A DNA stretch of 64,000 nt from Arthrobacter sp. ERGS1:01 (GCF_001281315.1 NZ_CP012479.1:3658001-3722000); one strand, 5' to 3'; counted from the stretch's first letter, positions 27,355 through 36,276 are shown. The notes: generated by a model not told the origin, from the letters alone. Translations and numbers: made by a program.

Positions 27355-28566
27355 TTGAGCAACTTTAATGAGCACGCCGCCAGCTGGGCCGAGGACACCC
27401 AGGCCGTCCGGGGCGGGCTGGACCGCAGCAACTTCCAGGAGACCTCCGAGGCCCTGTTCCTGAACTCCGGCTTCGTCTACGAATCCGCCGAGGCCGCCGA
27501 GCAGGCCTTCACGGGCGAGGTGGACCGCTTCGTCTACTCCCGCTATGGCAACCCCACGGTGGCCACGTTCCAGGAGCGGCTGCGCCTGCTCGAGGGCACC
27601 GAAGCCTGCTTCGCAACGGCGTCGGGCATGTCCGCCGTCTTCACTGCCCTCGGCGCGCTGCTGGCCGCCGGGGACCGCGTGGTGGCGTCCCGGTCGCTGT
27701 TCGGCTCCTGCTTCGTGATCCTGAACGAACTGCTCCCCCGCTGGGGCGTGGAGACCGTGTTCGTGGACGGCCCGGACCTGGAGCAGTGGCGCGAGGCGCT
27801 TTCCGTGCCGACCACGGCGGTGTTCTTCGAGTCGCCGTCGAACCCCATGCAGGAGATCGTGGACCTGCAGGCCGTGTGCGATCTGGCCCATGCGGCCGGC
27901 GCCAAGGTGGTGGCCGACAACGTGTTCGCCACTCCCCTGTTGCAGCGCTGCGGCGACTTTGGCGCGGACGTGATCGTGTACTCCGGGACCAAGCACATCG
28001 ACGGCCAGGGCCGGGTGCTGGGCGGCGCCATCCTGGGCACCAAGGAGTTCATTGACGGTCCCGTCAAGAACCTGATGCGGCACACCGGTCCGGCGCTGTC
28101 CTCCTTCAACGCGTGGGTGCTCACGAAGGGCCTGGAGACCATGAGCCTGCGCGTGGCCCACTCGAGCGCCAACGCGCTGGCGCTGGGCGAATTCCTGGAG
28201 GCGCAGCCGCAGATCCGCTGGGTCAAGTACCCGCTGCTGCCCTCCCACCCGCAGTACGAGCTGGCCAAGAAGCAGATGAAGGCCGGCGGCACCGTGCTGA
28301 CCTTTGAACTGGCCGAACCCGCCAACGGCACGGCCAAGGATGCGGCGTTCGCGCTCCTGAACGCGCTGCAGGTCATCGACATCTCCAACAACCTGGGCGA
28401 TTCAAAGTCGCTCATCACCCACCCGGCCACCACCACGCACCGGGCCATGGGCGCCGAGGGCAGGGCCGCGATCGGCCTCTCCGACGGCGTGCTGCGCCTG
28501 TCCGTGGGCCTGGAGGATCTCGAGGACCTGCGGACCGACCTCGGCAAGGCCCTGGCCGGCCTGTAG
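27355..28566 (+). CDS. metZ: O-succinylhomoserine sulfhydrylase
   Basis: PLP enzyme that makes homocysteine from O-succinylhomoserine (or O-acetylhomoserine) and sulfide. Cys/Met-metabolism fold, 403 aa: YSRYGNPT near 61-68, ATASGMSA, the DNVFATP loop, and the PLP lysine K213 in VYSGTKHIDGQGRVLGG. TTG start with AAGGAAA 8 nt upstream. This is the last gene of the SAM-IV-controlled operon, which fits repression by end product. Cystathionine gamma-synthase is a close relative, but GTKHIDGQGRVLGG is typical of MetZ. Confidence 0.92.
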   Translation: MSNFNEHAASWAEDTQAVRGGLDRSNFQETSEALFLNSGFVYESAEAAEQAFTGEVDRFVYSRYGNPTVATFQERLRLLEGTEACFATASGMSAVFTALGALLAAGDRVVASRSLFGSCFVILNELLPRWGVETVFVDGPDLEQWREALSVPTTAVFFESPSNPMQEIVDLQAVCDLAHAAGAKVVADNVFATPLLQRCGDFGADVIVYSGTKHIDGQGRVLGGAILGTKEFIDGPVKNLMRHTGPALSSFNAWVLTKGLETMSLRVAHSSANALALGEFLEAQPQIRWVKYPLLPSHPQYELAKKQMKAGGTVLTFELAEPANGTAKDAAFALLNALQVIDISNNLGDSKSLITHPATTTHRAMGAEGRAAIGLSDGVLRLSVGLEDLEDLRTDLGKALAGL

Positions 28567-28633
28567 CCGGCCGGGGTGGGCTTGCCGGCCGGTGATTGAG
28601 CGTGTCGAAATCACCGGCCGAGCCAGCACGCCC

Positions 28634-28657
28634 GAGTCTCGACCAGCTCGAGCAACG
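28634..28657. repeat. Dispersed intergenic repeat, copy D (diverged)
   Basis: GAGTCTCGACCAGCTCGAGC and flanking bases between metZ and murA; related to 22374-22397. The bases before it (28591-28612) resemble the outward end of the same element. Confidence 0.5.
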
Positions 28658-28704
28658 ACGGCGGCCGGTCACCTTTCAGGTGAAAGGTGACCGGCCGCCG
28701 TCGT
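28655..28704. terminator. Bidirectional terminator between metZ and murA
   Basis: Perfect 24-bp stem (28655-28678 with 28681-28704) with a GG loop, followed on the + strand by CTTTTT. It serves the convergent genes metZ and murA. Confidence 0.85.
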
Positions 28705-28709
28705 ACTTT

Positions 28710-30242
28710 TTAGTCCTGGAAGTACTCGATCTCCGCGCCAATGGTGTTCAGACGTTCGGCGAGGTCCTCGTAGCCGCGCTCGATCACGTAGATGTTGCGC
28801 AGCTCGGACGTGCCCTTGGCGGCCAGCATGGCCAGCAGGATGCAGGCGGCCGGGCGCAGTGCCGGCGGGCAGCCGATCTCGGCCGCGCGCCAGGCGGTGG
28901 GGCCCGTGATGTCGATGCGGTGCGGATCCAGCAACCGCACGCCGGCGCCCAGACGGTTCAGTTCCGTCAGGTAGATGGCGCGGCCCTCGTACACCCAGTC
29001 GTGGATGAGGGTGGTGCCCTCGGCGCAGGAGGCGATGACGGCGAAGAACGGCAGGTTGTCGATGTTCAGGCCCGGGAACGGCATGGGGTGGATCTTGTCC
29101 GGGGCGGCGCGCAGCTCGGACGGCAGCGTGGTGATGTCCACGAGGCGGGTCTTGCCGTTGCGAGCCACGTACTCGGCGCTCTTGAGGTAGCGGAAGCCCA
29201 TCTGCTCCAGGACCTTCAGTTCGATTTCCATGAACTCGATGGGTACGCGCTTGACCGTGACCTCGGACTTGGTGACGATGCCGGCGGTGATCAGGCTCAT
29301 CGCCTCGATGGGGTCCTCGGACGGCGCGTACTCGATGTCGACGTCGATCCGGGCCTTGCCGCGGATGGTCAGCGTGGTGGAGCCGATGCCCTCCACCTGC
29401 ACGCCCAGGCCCTGCAGGTAGAAGCAGAGGTCCTGGACCATGTAGTTGGGGCTGGCGTTGCGGATCACGGTGACGCCCTCGCGGTGCGCGGCGGCCATGA
29501 TGGCGTTTTCGGTGACCGTGTCCCCGCGCTCGGTCAGCACGAAGGTGCGGTCCGTGGCATCGCTTTGCGGAGCCTGCACCTGGTAGAAGCCGGCGTGGGC
29601 GGTGACGGCCAGGCCGAATTCGCGCAGCGCCTGCATGTGCGGCTCCACGGTGCGGGTGCCCAGGTCGCAGCCACCGGCGTAGGGGATACGGTAGACGTCC
29701 TGCTCGTCGAGCAGCGGGCCCAGCAGCATGATGACGGAGCGGGTGCGCTTGGCGGCCTCGACGTCCATGGCGCCCAGGTCAAGGCGGGCGGGGCGGCGGA
29801 TCTGGAGGTCGTTGGCGTTGAGCCACTTGCATTCCACGCCGATGCTGCTGAGCAGCTCAACGATCCTGTTGACTTCCTCGATGCGGGCCAGCCGGCGCAG
29901 CGTGGTGGTGCCGCGGTTGATCAGGCTGGCGCAAAGCAGGGCGACGCCGGCGTTCTTGCTGGAGTTGACCTCCACGCTGCCGGAGAGTTCACGCCCGCCG
30001 TGGACGCGCAGGTGGGTGACGGTGTTCTTGGGGATGCCGCCAACGTTGACGATGCTCCGGCCCAGCAGCGATTCCATGCGCTGGATCATTTTCAGGCTCA
30101 GGTTTTGTTTGCCCTGTTCCATGCGGGCGACGGCGCTTTGGCTGGTTCCCAATTGGGCCGCCAGTTCCAGCTGCGTCCAGCCCTTGTCATTCCGGGCGTC
30201 GCGCACCAATACACCAACAGTTTCTGCAGCCACTTGAGTCAT
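28710..30242 (-). CDS. MurA-type enolpyruvyl transferase with N-terminal XRE helix-turn-helix
   Basis: Fusion of a DNA-binding XRE domain (about 9-62; WTQLELAAQLGTSQSAVARM) to a full UDP-GlcNAc enolpyruvyl transferase fold (about 72-510). MurA transfers enolpyruvate from PEP to UDP-GlcNAc in peptidoglycan synthesis. Family residues are present: KN (96-97), the catalytic Cys in AGGCDLGTR (C192, R197), and the Asp near GLNIDN (D395). The canonical RPxDxH is RTVEPH here, so Asp is replaced by Glu. It may be an active second MurA, a regulator that senses the substrates, or both. The promoter region is AT-rich with dyads that could be its own operator. Confidence 0.87.
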   Translation of the reverse strand: MTQVAAETVGVLVRDARNDKGWTQLELAAQLGTSQSAVARMEQGKQNLSLKMIQRMESLLGRSIVNVGGIPKNTVTHLRVHGGRELSGSVEVNSSKNAGVALLCASLINRGTTTLRRLARIEEVNRIVELLSSIGVECKWLNANDLQIRRPARLDLGAMDVEAAKRTRSVIMLLGPLLDEQDVYRIPYAGGCDLGTRTVEPHMQALREFGLAVTAHAGFYQVQAPQSDATDRTFVLTERGDTVTENAIMAAAHREGVTVIRNASPNYMVQDLCFYLQGLGVQVEGIGSTTLTIRGKARIDVDIEYAPSEDPIEAMSLITAGIVTKSEVTVKRVPIEFMEIELKVLEQMGFRYLKSAEYVARNGKTRLVDITTLPSELRAAPDKIHPMPFPGLNIDNLPFFAVIASCAEGTTLIHDWVYEGRAIYLTELNRLGAGVRLLDPHRIDITGPTAWRAAEIGCPPALRPAACILLAMLAAKGTSELRNIYVIERGYEDLAERLNTIGAEIEYFQD

Positions 30243-30251
30243 AACAACTTT

Positions 30252-30282
30252 TATATCATGAGAAGCATATTTTGCTGATATA
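30252..30282. promoter_or_regulatory. Nested dyad over the murA promoter (putative XRE operator)
   Basis: TATATCA (30252-30258) and TGATATA (30276-30282) flank AGCA-TATTT-TGCT. The reverse strand of AGCATA gives a TATGCT -10 hexamer about 20 nt before the murA start. Confidence 0.45.
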
Positions 30283-30314
30283 TGGTGACGTGTTGGGCAA
30301 TTCGCCTCAATATT

Positions 30315-30329
30315 TGGTTAATTTAACCA
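30315..30329. promoter_or_regulatory. 15-bp perfect palindrome TGGTTAATTTAACCA
   Basis: It lies in the 257-bp AT-rich region between the divergent XRE-murA and lacI genes, about 75 bp upstream of murA. A regulator-binding site is likely; which protein binds is not known. Confidence 0.5.
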
Positions 30330-30499
30330 CCGGATGCGATAAATCAATTCCCCGGTCATATTCACGGATGCATCCACCTCCACGGTACCCCGATTTGCGG
30401 CGGGGGCGCATCACGCGCGCCGTACTGCTTTCGTGGCGTCCCGTACAAACTGCGCAAGGGCGGTGGGATACGCTAGCCTCACACGATTTAGGAGCCCGA

Positions 30500-31561
30500 A
30501 TGACGCGGAAAGCCACCTCCCAGGACGTCGCGGATCGCGCGGGCGTCTCCCGCAGCGCCGTCAGCTTTGTCCTCAACGGCCGTGCCGACGGCAACATCGC
30601 CAAGGAGAAGCAGGAACGCATCCTTGCCGCGGCCAGGGAGCTGAACTACACACCCAATGCCGTGGCACGGTCCCTGCAGGCGCAACGGACCCACACGATC
30701 GGCGTGGTCACCGACTCCATCGCCGGGGGCCCCTTCGCCGGAAAGCTGCTCCAGGGCGCCAGCAATGCCGCGTACCGTGCCGGCTACCTGCTGCTCGTCA
30801 TCGACACCCAGAGCGAGGAGGTCCGCGAGGACAGCGCCTTCACCACGCTGGTGAACCGGCAGGTCGACGCACTTGTCTTTGCGGCCATGAGCCTGCGCGA
30901 ACACGTCTCCCACCCGGCCATGGCGGGGCTGCCGGCCGTATTGGCCAACTGCTTCGACCCGGCCGGGACCATCCGCTCCATCATTCCCGATGAGGTTGCC
31001 GGCGGCCGGTCCGCGGCCCAGGTCCTGCTCGACGCCGGCCACCGGGACATCGCCTACCTCTCCGGCACGGGAGAGCTGGTGGCGACGGCCCGGCGCACGC
31101 AGGGCTTCAACGAGGCCCTGTCCGCGGCCGGCCTTCCCGCCCCCGCCGCGATCCCCACGGGCTGGGAGATCAACGACGGCTACGCCGCGGCCCTCCGCTT
31201 GCTCAGCGACGACGGCCGCACGCCGCGGGCGGACCGCGCCACGGGCATTGTGTGCGCCAACGACCGGGTGGCCGTGGGCGCCATGCTTGCCTGCGGCACC
31301 CTGGGCCTGCGGGTCCCGGCGGACGTGAGCCTGGTGGGTTACGACGACGACGAGCCGCTGGCCCGCACCACGGTCCCCGGACTGACCACGATCGCCCTGC
31401 CCCACCGGGAGATGGGCGAGGCCGCCATGGAGTTCCTGCTCGCGGATCTGGGCCGCAGCAAGGGCGCCGCCCGGGCCGCATCGGCAAAGGGCGGCCCCGC
31501 GCAGCTTCTCCTGCCCTGCCCCGTGGTGATGCGCGGCTCCGTGGCGGCCCCGGTAACGTAG
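30500..31561 (+). CDS. LacI-family transcriptional regulator
   Basis: Sugar-responsive repressor, 353 aa. N-terminal helix-turn-helix TSQDVADRAGVSRSAVSFVL and hinge helix (PNAVARSLQAQRT), then a periplasmic-binding-like effector domain. The start is ATG 30500 with AGGAG upstream; the longer frame from 30272 is non-coding leader. It is convergent with the GH32 fructan hydrolase operon, its most likely target, where two LacI-type dyads occur before the substrate-binding gene. Confidence 0.92.
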   Translation: MTRKATSQDVADRAGVSRSAVSFVLNGRADGNIAKEKQERILAAARELNYTPNAVARSLQAQRTHTIGVVTDSIAGGPFAGKLLQGASNAAYRAGYLLLVIDTQSEEVREDSAFTTLVNRQVDALVFAAMSLREHVSHPAMAGLPAVLANCFDPAGTIRSIIPDEVAGGRSAAQVLLDAGHRDIAYLSGTGELVATARRTQGFNEALSAAGLPAPAAIPTGWEINDGYAAALRLLSDDGRTPRADRATGIVCANDRVAVGAMLACGTLGLRVPADVSLVGYDDDEPLARTTVPGLTTIALPHREMGEAAMEFLLADLGRSKGAARAASAKGGPAQLLLPCPVVMRGSVAAPVT

Positions 31562-31591
31562 CCGAAGCCGGAAACCGCCACGGATTGGGCG

Positions 31592-32860
31592 CTAAAGTGC
31601 CAGCCGGTGCACCGTGACGGCGCCGGTTGCCCGCACTTCAAAGTGCGAGGTCTCCATGGGATACGCCCGCACGGTGGTGGCCGGGCCACCGTCCACAAAC
31701 GCCTCCACGAGCGAGCCGTCCACCAGGATCCGGCCCGCTCCGAGGGTGGCAACCACGGTCTCCGCACCGCCGTCCAGCAGCACGAGTTCGGCACCGCCGC
31801 CGGATACCACCTCAAAGGCTCGCTCGGCGACGGGCACGCTGAAGGACCCGGTGCCGTCGGGCAAGCCGCCGAACAGCACACCGGCGCGCAGGGTTTTCAC
31901 CTCGGTGACGGGCTCCGAGCGCAGCACGCCGTCGCGGAAGGCCAGCGAGCGCGCATACGTCAGCACGCCGGCCCAGCCCGAGGCGAGGACGTCGGCGTCG
32001 GACCTTGATTTTTCCCAGCTCCAGGCCCACATGAGCGTGCGCGGCTCGGCGGCTGTTCCGGCCACCACCTGGGGTGCGTAAAAGTCCGGGCCGTGGTCCA
32101 CGAGGCCGCCGCCGGTGGGCAGGAACTTCAGCCCGACGCCGCCCTCGCTGAGCTCGCCCGTCAGGTAGGTGACGCGATCCAGGGCGTGGTCGTCGCGGTT
32201 CCACAGCGAGAGCATCAGGATCCACTGCCCGTCGACCTCAAACAACTGCGGGCATTCCCAGATCTGGGCAGGCGCCCATTCCGCCGCCACGCCGGAGCCG
32301 CCGGTGACCAGCGGGCCCAGGTACTCCCAATCGGTCATGGTGTGGCAGCGGTACAGCAGGATCAGGGGGGTGCCGTCCTTGTAGCCGGCACCCTGAATGG
32401 CGTACTGGCGGCCGTCGAAGGTGAACAGGAACGGATCACGCACATCCCCGATGCCCGGTTCCTCGGGCATGCCTATGATGCCGTGCTGCTCCTGCTTCCA
32501 CTCGATGAGGTTGCGGTCCGAGGTGGCCGTCATGACCTGGGAATCGTGTTCGGTCTCGGCGATGCCCGAGTAGTAGGCCGTGGGCACGTCCCCGTCCAGG
32601 GCGACGACGCCGGACCAGGCGCCCGCCGCATCCGCCGCACCCTGGCGCGGGAACAGGGCGATGGGCTGCTGTGTCCAGCGGACCAGGTCGGTGGAGGTGG
32701 CGTGGCCCCAGTGGACGTTGCCGTGGACCGGAGCGTCCGGGTTGTACTGGAAGAAGACGTGGTGGACGCTGTCCACATAGACGCAGCCGTTGGGATCGTT
32801 GATCCAGCCCTGATCCGGGCGGCCGTGCAGGGCCGGGAAGGCGGGGTCGATGGTGCTCAC
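31592..32860 (-). CDS. Glycoside hydrolase family 32 (beta-fructosidase, sucrose/fructan hydrolase)
   Basis: Hydrolyses beta-fructofuranosidic bonds in sucrose, inulin or levan. 422 aa, cytoplasmic (no signal peptide). All three catalytic motifs are present: WINDPNG with nucleophile D22, RDP with D142, and EC with E202. GTG start with AAGGAG upstream. It lies 55 nt after the last permease gene, at the 3' end of an ABC-transporter operon, so it probably acts on imported oligosaccharide. Confidence 0.93.
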   Translation of the reverse strand: MSTIDPAFPALHGRPDQGWINDPNGCVYVDSVHHVFFQYNPDAPVHGNVHWGHATSTDLVRWTQQPIALFPRQGAADAAGAWSGVVALDGDVPTAYYSGIAETEHDSQVMTATSDRNLIEWKQEQHGIIGMPEEPGIGDVRDPFLFTFDGRQYAIQGAGYKDGTPLILLYRCHTMTDWEYLGPLVTGGSGVAAEWAPAQIWECPQLFEVDGQWILMLSLWNRDDHALDRVTYLTGELSEGGVGLKFLPTGGGLVDHGPDFYAPQVVAGTAAEPRTLMWAWSWEKSRSDADVLASGWAGVLTYARSLAFRDGVLRSEPVTEVKTLRAGVLFGGLPDGTGSFSVPVAERAFEVVSGGGAELVLLDGGAETVVATLGAGRILVDGSLVEAFVDGGPATTVRAYPMETSHFEVRATGAVTVHRLAL

Positions 32861-32915
32861 AGGCGGTTCTCCTTGATGGTTCTGCAGTTGATGTAGTGGA
32901 CGAAGCCGAGGGTGG

Positions 32916-33806
32916 TCATTTGTTGATGCCCGCGGTGAGGCCTTCGCGCAGGTACCGCTGGCCGAACAGGAACACCACCAGGGCCGGGATCATGGACAGC
33001 ACCACGCCGGCCAGGACGGTGGCGACGGAGCCGGTGCCCATGTTGCCCTGGAGCGAGACCAGGCCCAGCGGCAGGGTGAAATTTTGCTCGCTGATGGTCA
33101 TGATGAGCGGTCGGAAGAACTCGTTCCAGTGGAAGTTGAACGCCAGGATCCCCACGATGGCCAGCCCCGGCCAGGCCAGCGGCAGGTAGACGGAACGGAA
33201 GGTGCGCAAGGGGGATGCGCCGTCGATCGCGGCGGCCTCGGCCAGCTCGCCCGGTAGCCCCATGAAGAACTGGCGCATCAGGAACGTGCCGAACGCCGTC
33301 GGCAGGGCGGGCAGGATCAGCGCGAGCAGGGTGTCGGAGAGGCCCATGCCGCGGATCAGCATGAAGACGGGCACGATCGTGACCTGCACGGGAACCATCA
33401 TGGTGGCCAGCACGATGCTGAACAGCACGCCGCGGCCCTTGAAGTCGATGCGGGCAAAGACGTAGCCGGCCAGCGCCGAGGTGAGCATCTGGCCGACGGC
33501 GATGATGCCCGTGACCAGGGCGGAGTTCCAGATCAGCAGCCACATGTTCACTTGCTTGAACACGTCGGCGTAGGAGCTGAAGTCCAGGCCTCCGGAGAAG
33601 ATGGAGCCGCCGGAGCCCAGGGACTCGGTGGGCGGGCGCATGGAGGTCAGCACCGTCCACACCACCGGGCCCAGGGTCAGGAAGGTGGCGACCACCAGGA
33701 CGGCGGCGCGGCTTGCGGTCCGGCCGGAGGCGCGGACCTTCCTGCGGGGGGCCGGCGGCGTGGTGCGCCCTTGCGCGGTGCTTTCTTTCACGGAAATCGT
33801 AGTCAT
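32916..33806 (-). CDS. ABC sugar transporter permease (MalG type)
   Basis: Inner-membrane permease, 296 aa, six helices. The EAA loop is EAAAIDGASPLRTFRSVYLPLAWP, contacting the ATPase. The start at 33806 (MTTISVKES) has AGGAAC upstream; the longer frame is not membrane-like. It pairs with the permease just upstream. No ATPase gene is in the operon, so a shared MsiK-type ATPase is likely, as is common in actinobacteria. Confidence 0.93.
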   Translation of the reverse strand: MTTISVKESTAQGRTTPPAPRRKVRASGRTASRAAVLVVATFLTLGPVVWTVLTSMRPPTESLGSGGSIFSGGLDFSSYADVFKQVNMWLLIWNSALVTGIIAVGQMLTSALAGYVFARIDFKGRGVLFSIVLATMMVPVQVTIVPVFMLIRGMGLSDTLLALILPALPTAFGTFLMRQFFMGLPGELAEAAAIDGASPLRTFRSVYLPLAWPGLAIVGILAFNFHWNEFFRPLIMTISEQNFTLPLGLVSLQGNMGTGSVATVLAGVVLSMIPALVVFLFGQRYLREGLTAGINK

Positions 33807-33817
33807 GGCACGTGTTC

Positions 33818-34762
33818 CTAGTTGTAGTGCACGAAGCGTCGGGAAAGGCGGAATTGGATGGCCGTGACCAGCAGGATCAGCAGTGTCAACACGATGCCGA
33901 TGGCGAAGGCGCGGCCGAAGTCGAGCTGCTTGAAGGCCGTCTCGTAGATGACCATGACGGCGGTGCGAGTGGAGTCCCCGGGGCCGCCGCGGGTGATGAC
34001 GTAGGGCTGGTCGAAGATCTGCAGGGCCGAGATGATCGCCATGACGCTGGCCACCAGCAGCGTGGGGCTCAGCAGCGGCAGTGTGATGTTCTTGAACTGC
34101 TTCCACCCGGTGGCGCCATCGATCGAGGAGGCCTCATACATTTCGGTGGGGATGGAGCTGAGTCCGCCGATGATCAGCAGGAACGTGAAGCCGAAGTTTT
34201 GCCACACGTAGACCAGGATGATCACCACCATGGCGCCGGCCTGCGAGGTCAGCCACGGCACGGCCGGGATGCCGATCAGGCCGATGACCTTGTTGACCAG
34301 GCCGAAGTTCTGGTTGAACAGGTAGCTCATGATGATCGAGACGCTGGAGGCCGACAGCACCAGGGGGAAGAAGAATGCCGACCGGAAGAAGGTGCGCAGC
34401 CAGGACGGCATCCTTGACTGGATCAGCACGGCCAACCCGATCGAGACGGCCAGTTGCAAGGACACCGCGACGACGACGAAGCCGAGGGTGTTCAGGAACG
34501 CCGTCCTGATGGTGGGATCCTGGCTGATCGAGACGAAGTTGTCCACGCCTACGAACTGGGGCGGGCTGATGATGTCCCAGCGGAAGAACGCCAGCGTCAG
34601 GGACGCAAGGATCGGGATGAGCGTGAAGACGGCAAGGCCGATCACGGTGGGCGCCAGGAACAGTGCGGCCATCCGCCTGTGCCCCTTGTCCCTGCCCGGC
34701 ACGCGCTGCGTGGCATGTGCCAGGGCGGGCACCGTGGTGTCCTTGATGGTGGTGGCGGTCAT
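33818..34762 (-). CDS. ABC sugar transporter permease (MalF type)
   Basis: Inner-membrane permease, 314 aa, six helices. The EAA loop is YEASSIDGATGWKQFKNITLPLLSP. Its ATG shares a base with the stop of the binding-protein gene (TAATG), so translation is coupled. It forms a heterodimer with the next permease. Confidence 0.94.
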   Translation of the reverse strand: MTATTIKDTTVPALAHATQRVPGRDKGHRRMAALFLAPTVIGLAVFTLIPILASLTLAFFRWDIISPPQFVGVDNFVSISQDPTIRTAFLNTLGFVVVAVSLQLAVSIGLAVLIQSRMPSWLRTFFRSAFFFPLVLSASSVSIIMSYLFNQNFGLVNKVIGLIGIPAVPWLTSQAGAMVVIILVYVWQNFGFTFLLIIGGLSSIPTEMYEASSIDGATGWKQFKNITLPLLSPTLLVASVMAIISALQIFDQPYVITRGGPGDSTRTAVMVIYETAFKQLDFGRAFAIGIVLTLLILLVTAIQFRLSRRFVHYN

Positions 34763-36156
34763 TAGTTCCTCCTCAGGGCCAGCTCAAGGTCCCGCTGCAG
34801 CGTGGACATGGCGGGGCGGATGTTGGCGGCGGAGCCTGTCACGGCACCCAGGACGTTCTTGATGAGCGCGCTTTCGACGGCGGCCTGTTGCGGCGGTGCC
34901 GGAATGGGGCCGGAGGTGGGGAACTTGTCGAGCGTGTCGTAGAAGACCTGCCAGTGCGCCGGCCCCCTGCCCGAGTACAGCGCCTCGTTGACCATGGAGC
35001 GCCGGGCCGGCGTCGTGGTCGGCTTGGGCATGGCAAGTTCCATGGCCTCCTTGGTGGCGCAGAACTTGATCCATTCCCAGGCCTCGTCCTTGCGGGTGGA
35101 GGTCTTCATGATGGCGTAGCCCTCGGTGCCGAACTGGTGGCGTTGGGTGCGCCACTTCGGGAAGAACTGCACGTCGAAGGCGTCCTCCTTCATGCCGGCC
35201 TCGTTGAGCCCCTCCACCCAGTAGCCGCCGGCCGGGGTGGTGCCGATCAGGCCGGAGGCGAACTGTGCCACGAGCTCGTTGCCGCCGCCCTGCGCCGGGC
35301 TGGTGCCCAGTCCCTCGGCGACCAGGTTGCGCAGGAAGTCGAAGCTCTCGGCCACCTTGGGGTCCTCGGCGTTGGGTTCCAGCCATTGGTAGCCGCCCGA
35401 GCGCATGCCGCGGCTGGGGTCCTTGGCGTAGAAGGAGTCCCAGAGCCAGCTGCCGCCGGTGCTGCGCGTCTCCTTCAGGAAGCTGGTGTCATTGACGTAC
35501 AGCCACGGCACCACGCCGCCAAAGAGGCGGTTGGTCCAGTAGTACGGCACGAATTGCTTGCCGCTGGTCCGCTTCATGGCGGTCAGCGAATTGTAGAAGT
35601 CGTCGTGCGTCCAGTTGTCCGACGGCCGGGCCAGGCCCGCCTTGGCGAAGGCTGAAGTGTTCAGGTACATATTGGCGCTGTTGAAATCCAACGGCAGTTG
35701 GAACAGGCTGCCCTGGTACATGAACGCCTCCACGAGCGACGGGTGGACGTCATCGAAGAAGTCCTGCAGATCGGCCCGGTCCCGCTTCACATAGCCGTCC
35801 AGGGGCTCCGCCAGGCGGTCCGCGAACAGCTGCGCGCCTTCCGTGGCCACCAACACCACGTCGGGGGACGTTCCGGCGGCGACCATGGTGAGGATCTTGG
35901 CGAAGAAGTCACCCCAGTCGGCCCCTTGGATGGCCTGGATGCGCACCTTGATGCCGGGGTTGGCGGCACTGAACGCCTGGACCAGCTTGGTCCGGCTGGC
36001 GGCGTCCTGGGCGTTGCCGAGGATGGCCACGTTCAGGGCGTCAGTACCCCTCCCGGGAATGTCCGCCCCTGTCAGCCGTGGCCAGCTGGCCGCGACGGCG
36101 CCTACTGCACCCACGCCGAGCAAACCCAGCATGGCCCGCCTTGATACGTCATTCAT
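34762..36156 (-). CDS. ABC transporter extracellular sugar-binding protein
   Basis: Family 1 solute-binding protein, 464 aa, first gene of the fructan-uptake operon. The N-terminus MNDVSRRAMLGLLGVGAVGAVAAS has a twin-arginine pair and a hydrophobic stretch but no lipobox Cys, suggesting Tat export. GAGGAGG sits 4 nt before the ATG at 36154-36156. Upstream lie two LacI-type operator dyads. The exact sugar is inferred from the GH32 partner. Confidence 0.92.
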   Translation of the reverse strand: MNDVSRRAMLGLLGVGAVGAVAASWPRLTGADIPGRGTDALNVAILGNAQDAASRTKLVQAFSAANPGIKVRIQAIQGADWGDFFAKILTMVAAGTSPDVVLVATEGAQLFADRLAEPLDGYVKRDRADLQDFFDDVHPSLVEAFMYQGSLFQLPLDFNSANMYLNTSAFAKAGLARPSDNWTHDDFYNSLTAMKRTSGKQFVPYYWTNRLFGGVVPWLYVNDTSFLKETRSTGGSWLWDSFYAKDPSRGMRSGGYQWLEPNAEDPKVAESFDFLRNLVAEGLGTSPAQGGGNELVAQFASGLIGTTPAGGYWVEGLNEAGMKEDAFDVQFFPKWRTQRHQFGTEGYAIMKTSTRKDEAWEWIKFCATKEAMELAMPKPTTTPARRSMVNEALYSGRGPAHWQVFYDTLDKFPTSGPIPAPPQQAAVESALIKNVLGAVTGSAANIRPAMSTLQRDLELALRRN

Positions 36157-36172
36157 GTTGCCTCCTCGCAAC

Positions 36173-36192
36173 TTCCTAACTCGTGTTAGGAA
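36173..36192. promoter_or_regulatory. LacI-type operator 1
   Basis: TTCCTAACTCGTGTTAGGAA: 8-bp perfect arms, 16 bp upstream of the binding-protein ATG. It shares CTAACNCGTGTNAG with operator 2. Confidence 0.65.
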
Positions 36193-36206
36193 GCATGACA
36201 GACGCA

Positions 36207-36222
36207 CCTAACACGTGTCAAG
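36207..36222. promoter_or_regulatory. LacI-type operator 2
   Basis: CCTAACACGTGTCAAG, centred on ACGT and related to operator 1. It starts about 50 bp upstream of the binding-protein start. Confidence 0.55.
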
Positions 36223-36276
36223 CATGATGCAGCTCACACGGTGGAATCGGCCGCTGGGGAGACCCATCCCCCGCTG

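Noticed and set aside
30243..30499. AT-rich stretch considered as horizontally acquired DNA
   Set aside because: It is only 257 bp, between two normal genes, and is better explained as a promoter/operator region.
33807..34106. Longer N-terminus of the MalG-type permease
   Set aside because: The added 100 residues overlap the upstream permease gene in another frame and are not membrane-like; ATG 33806 has a good RBS.
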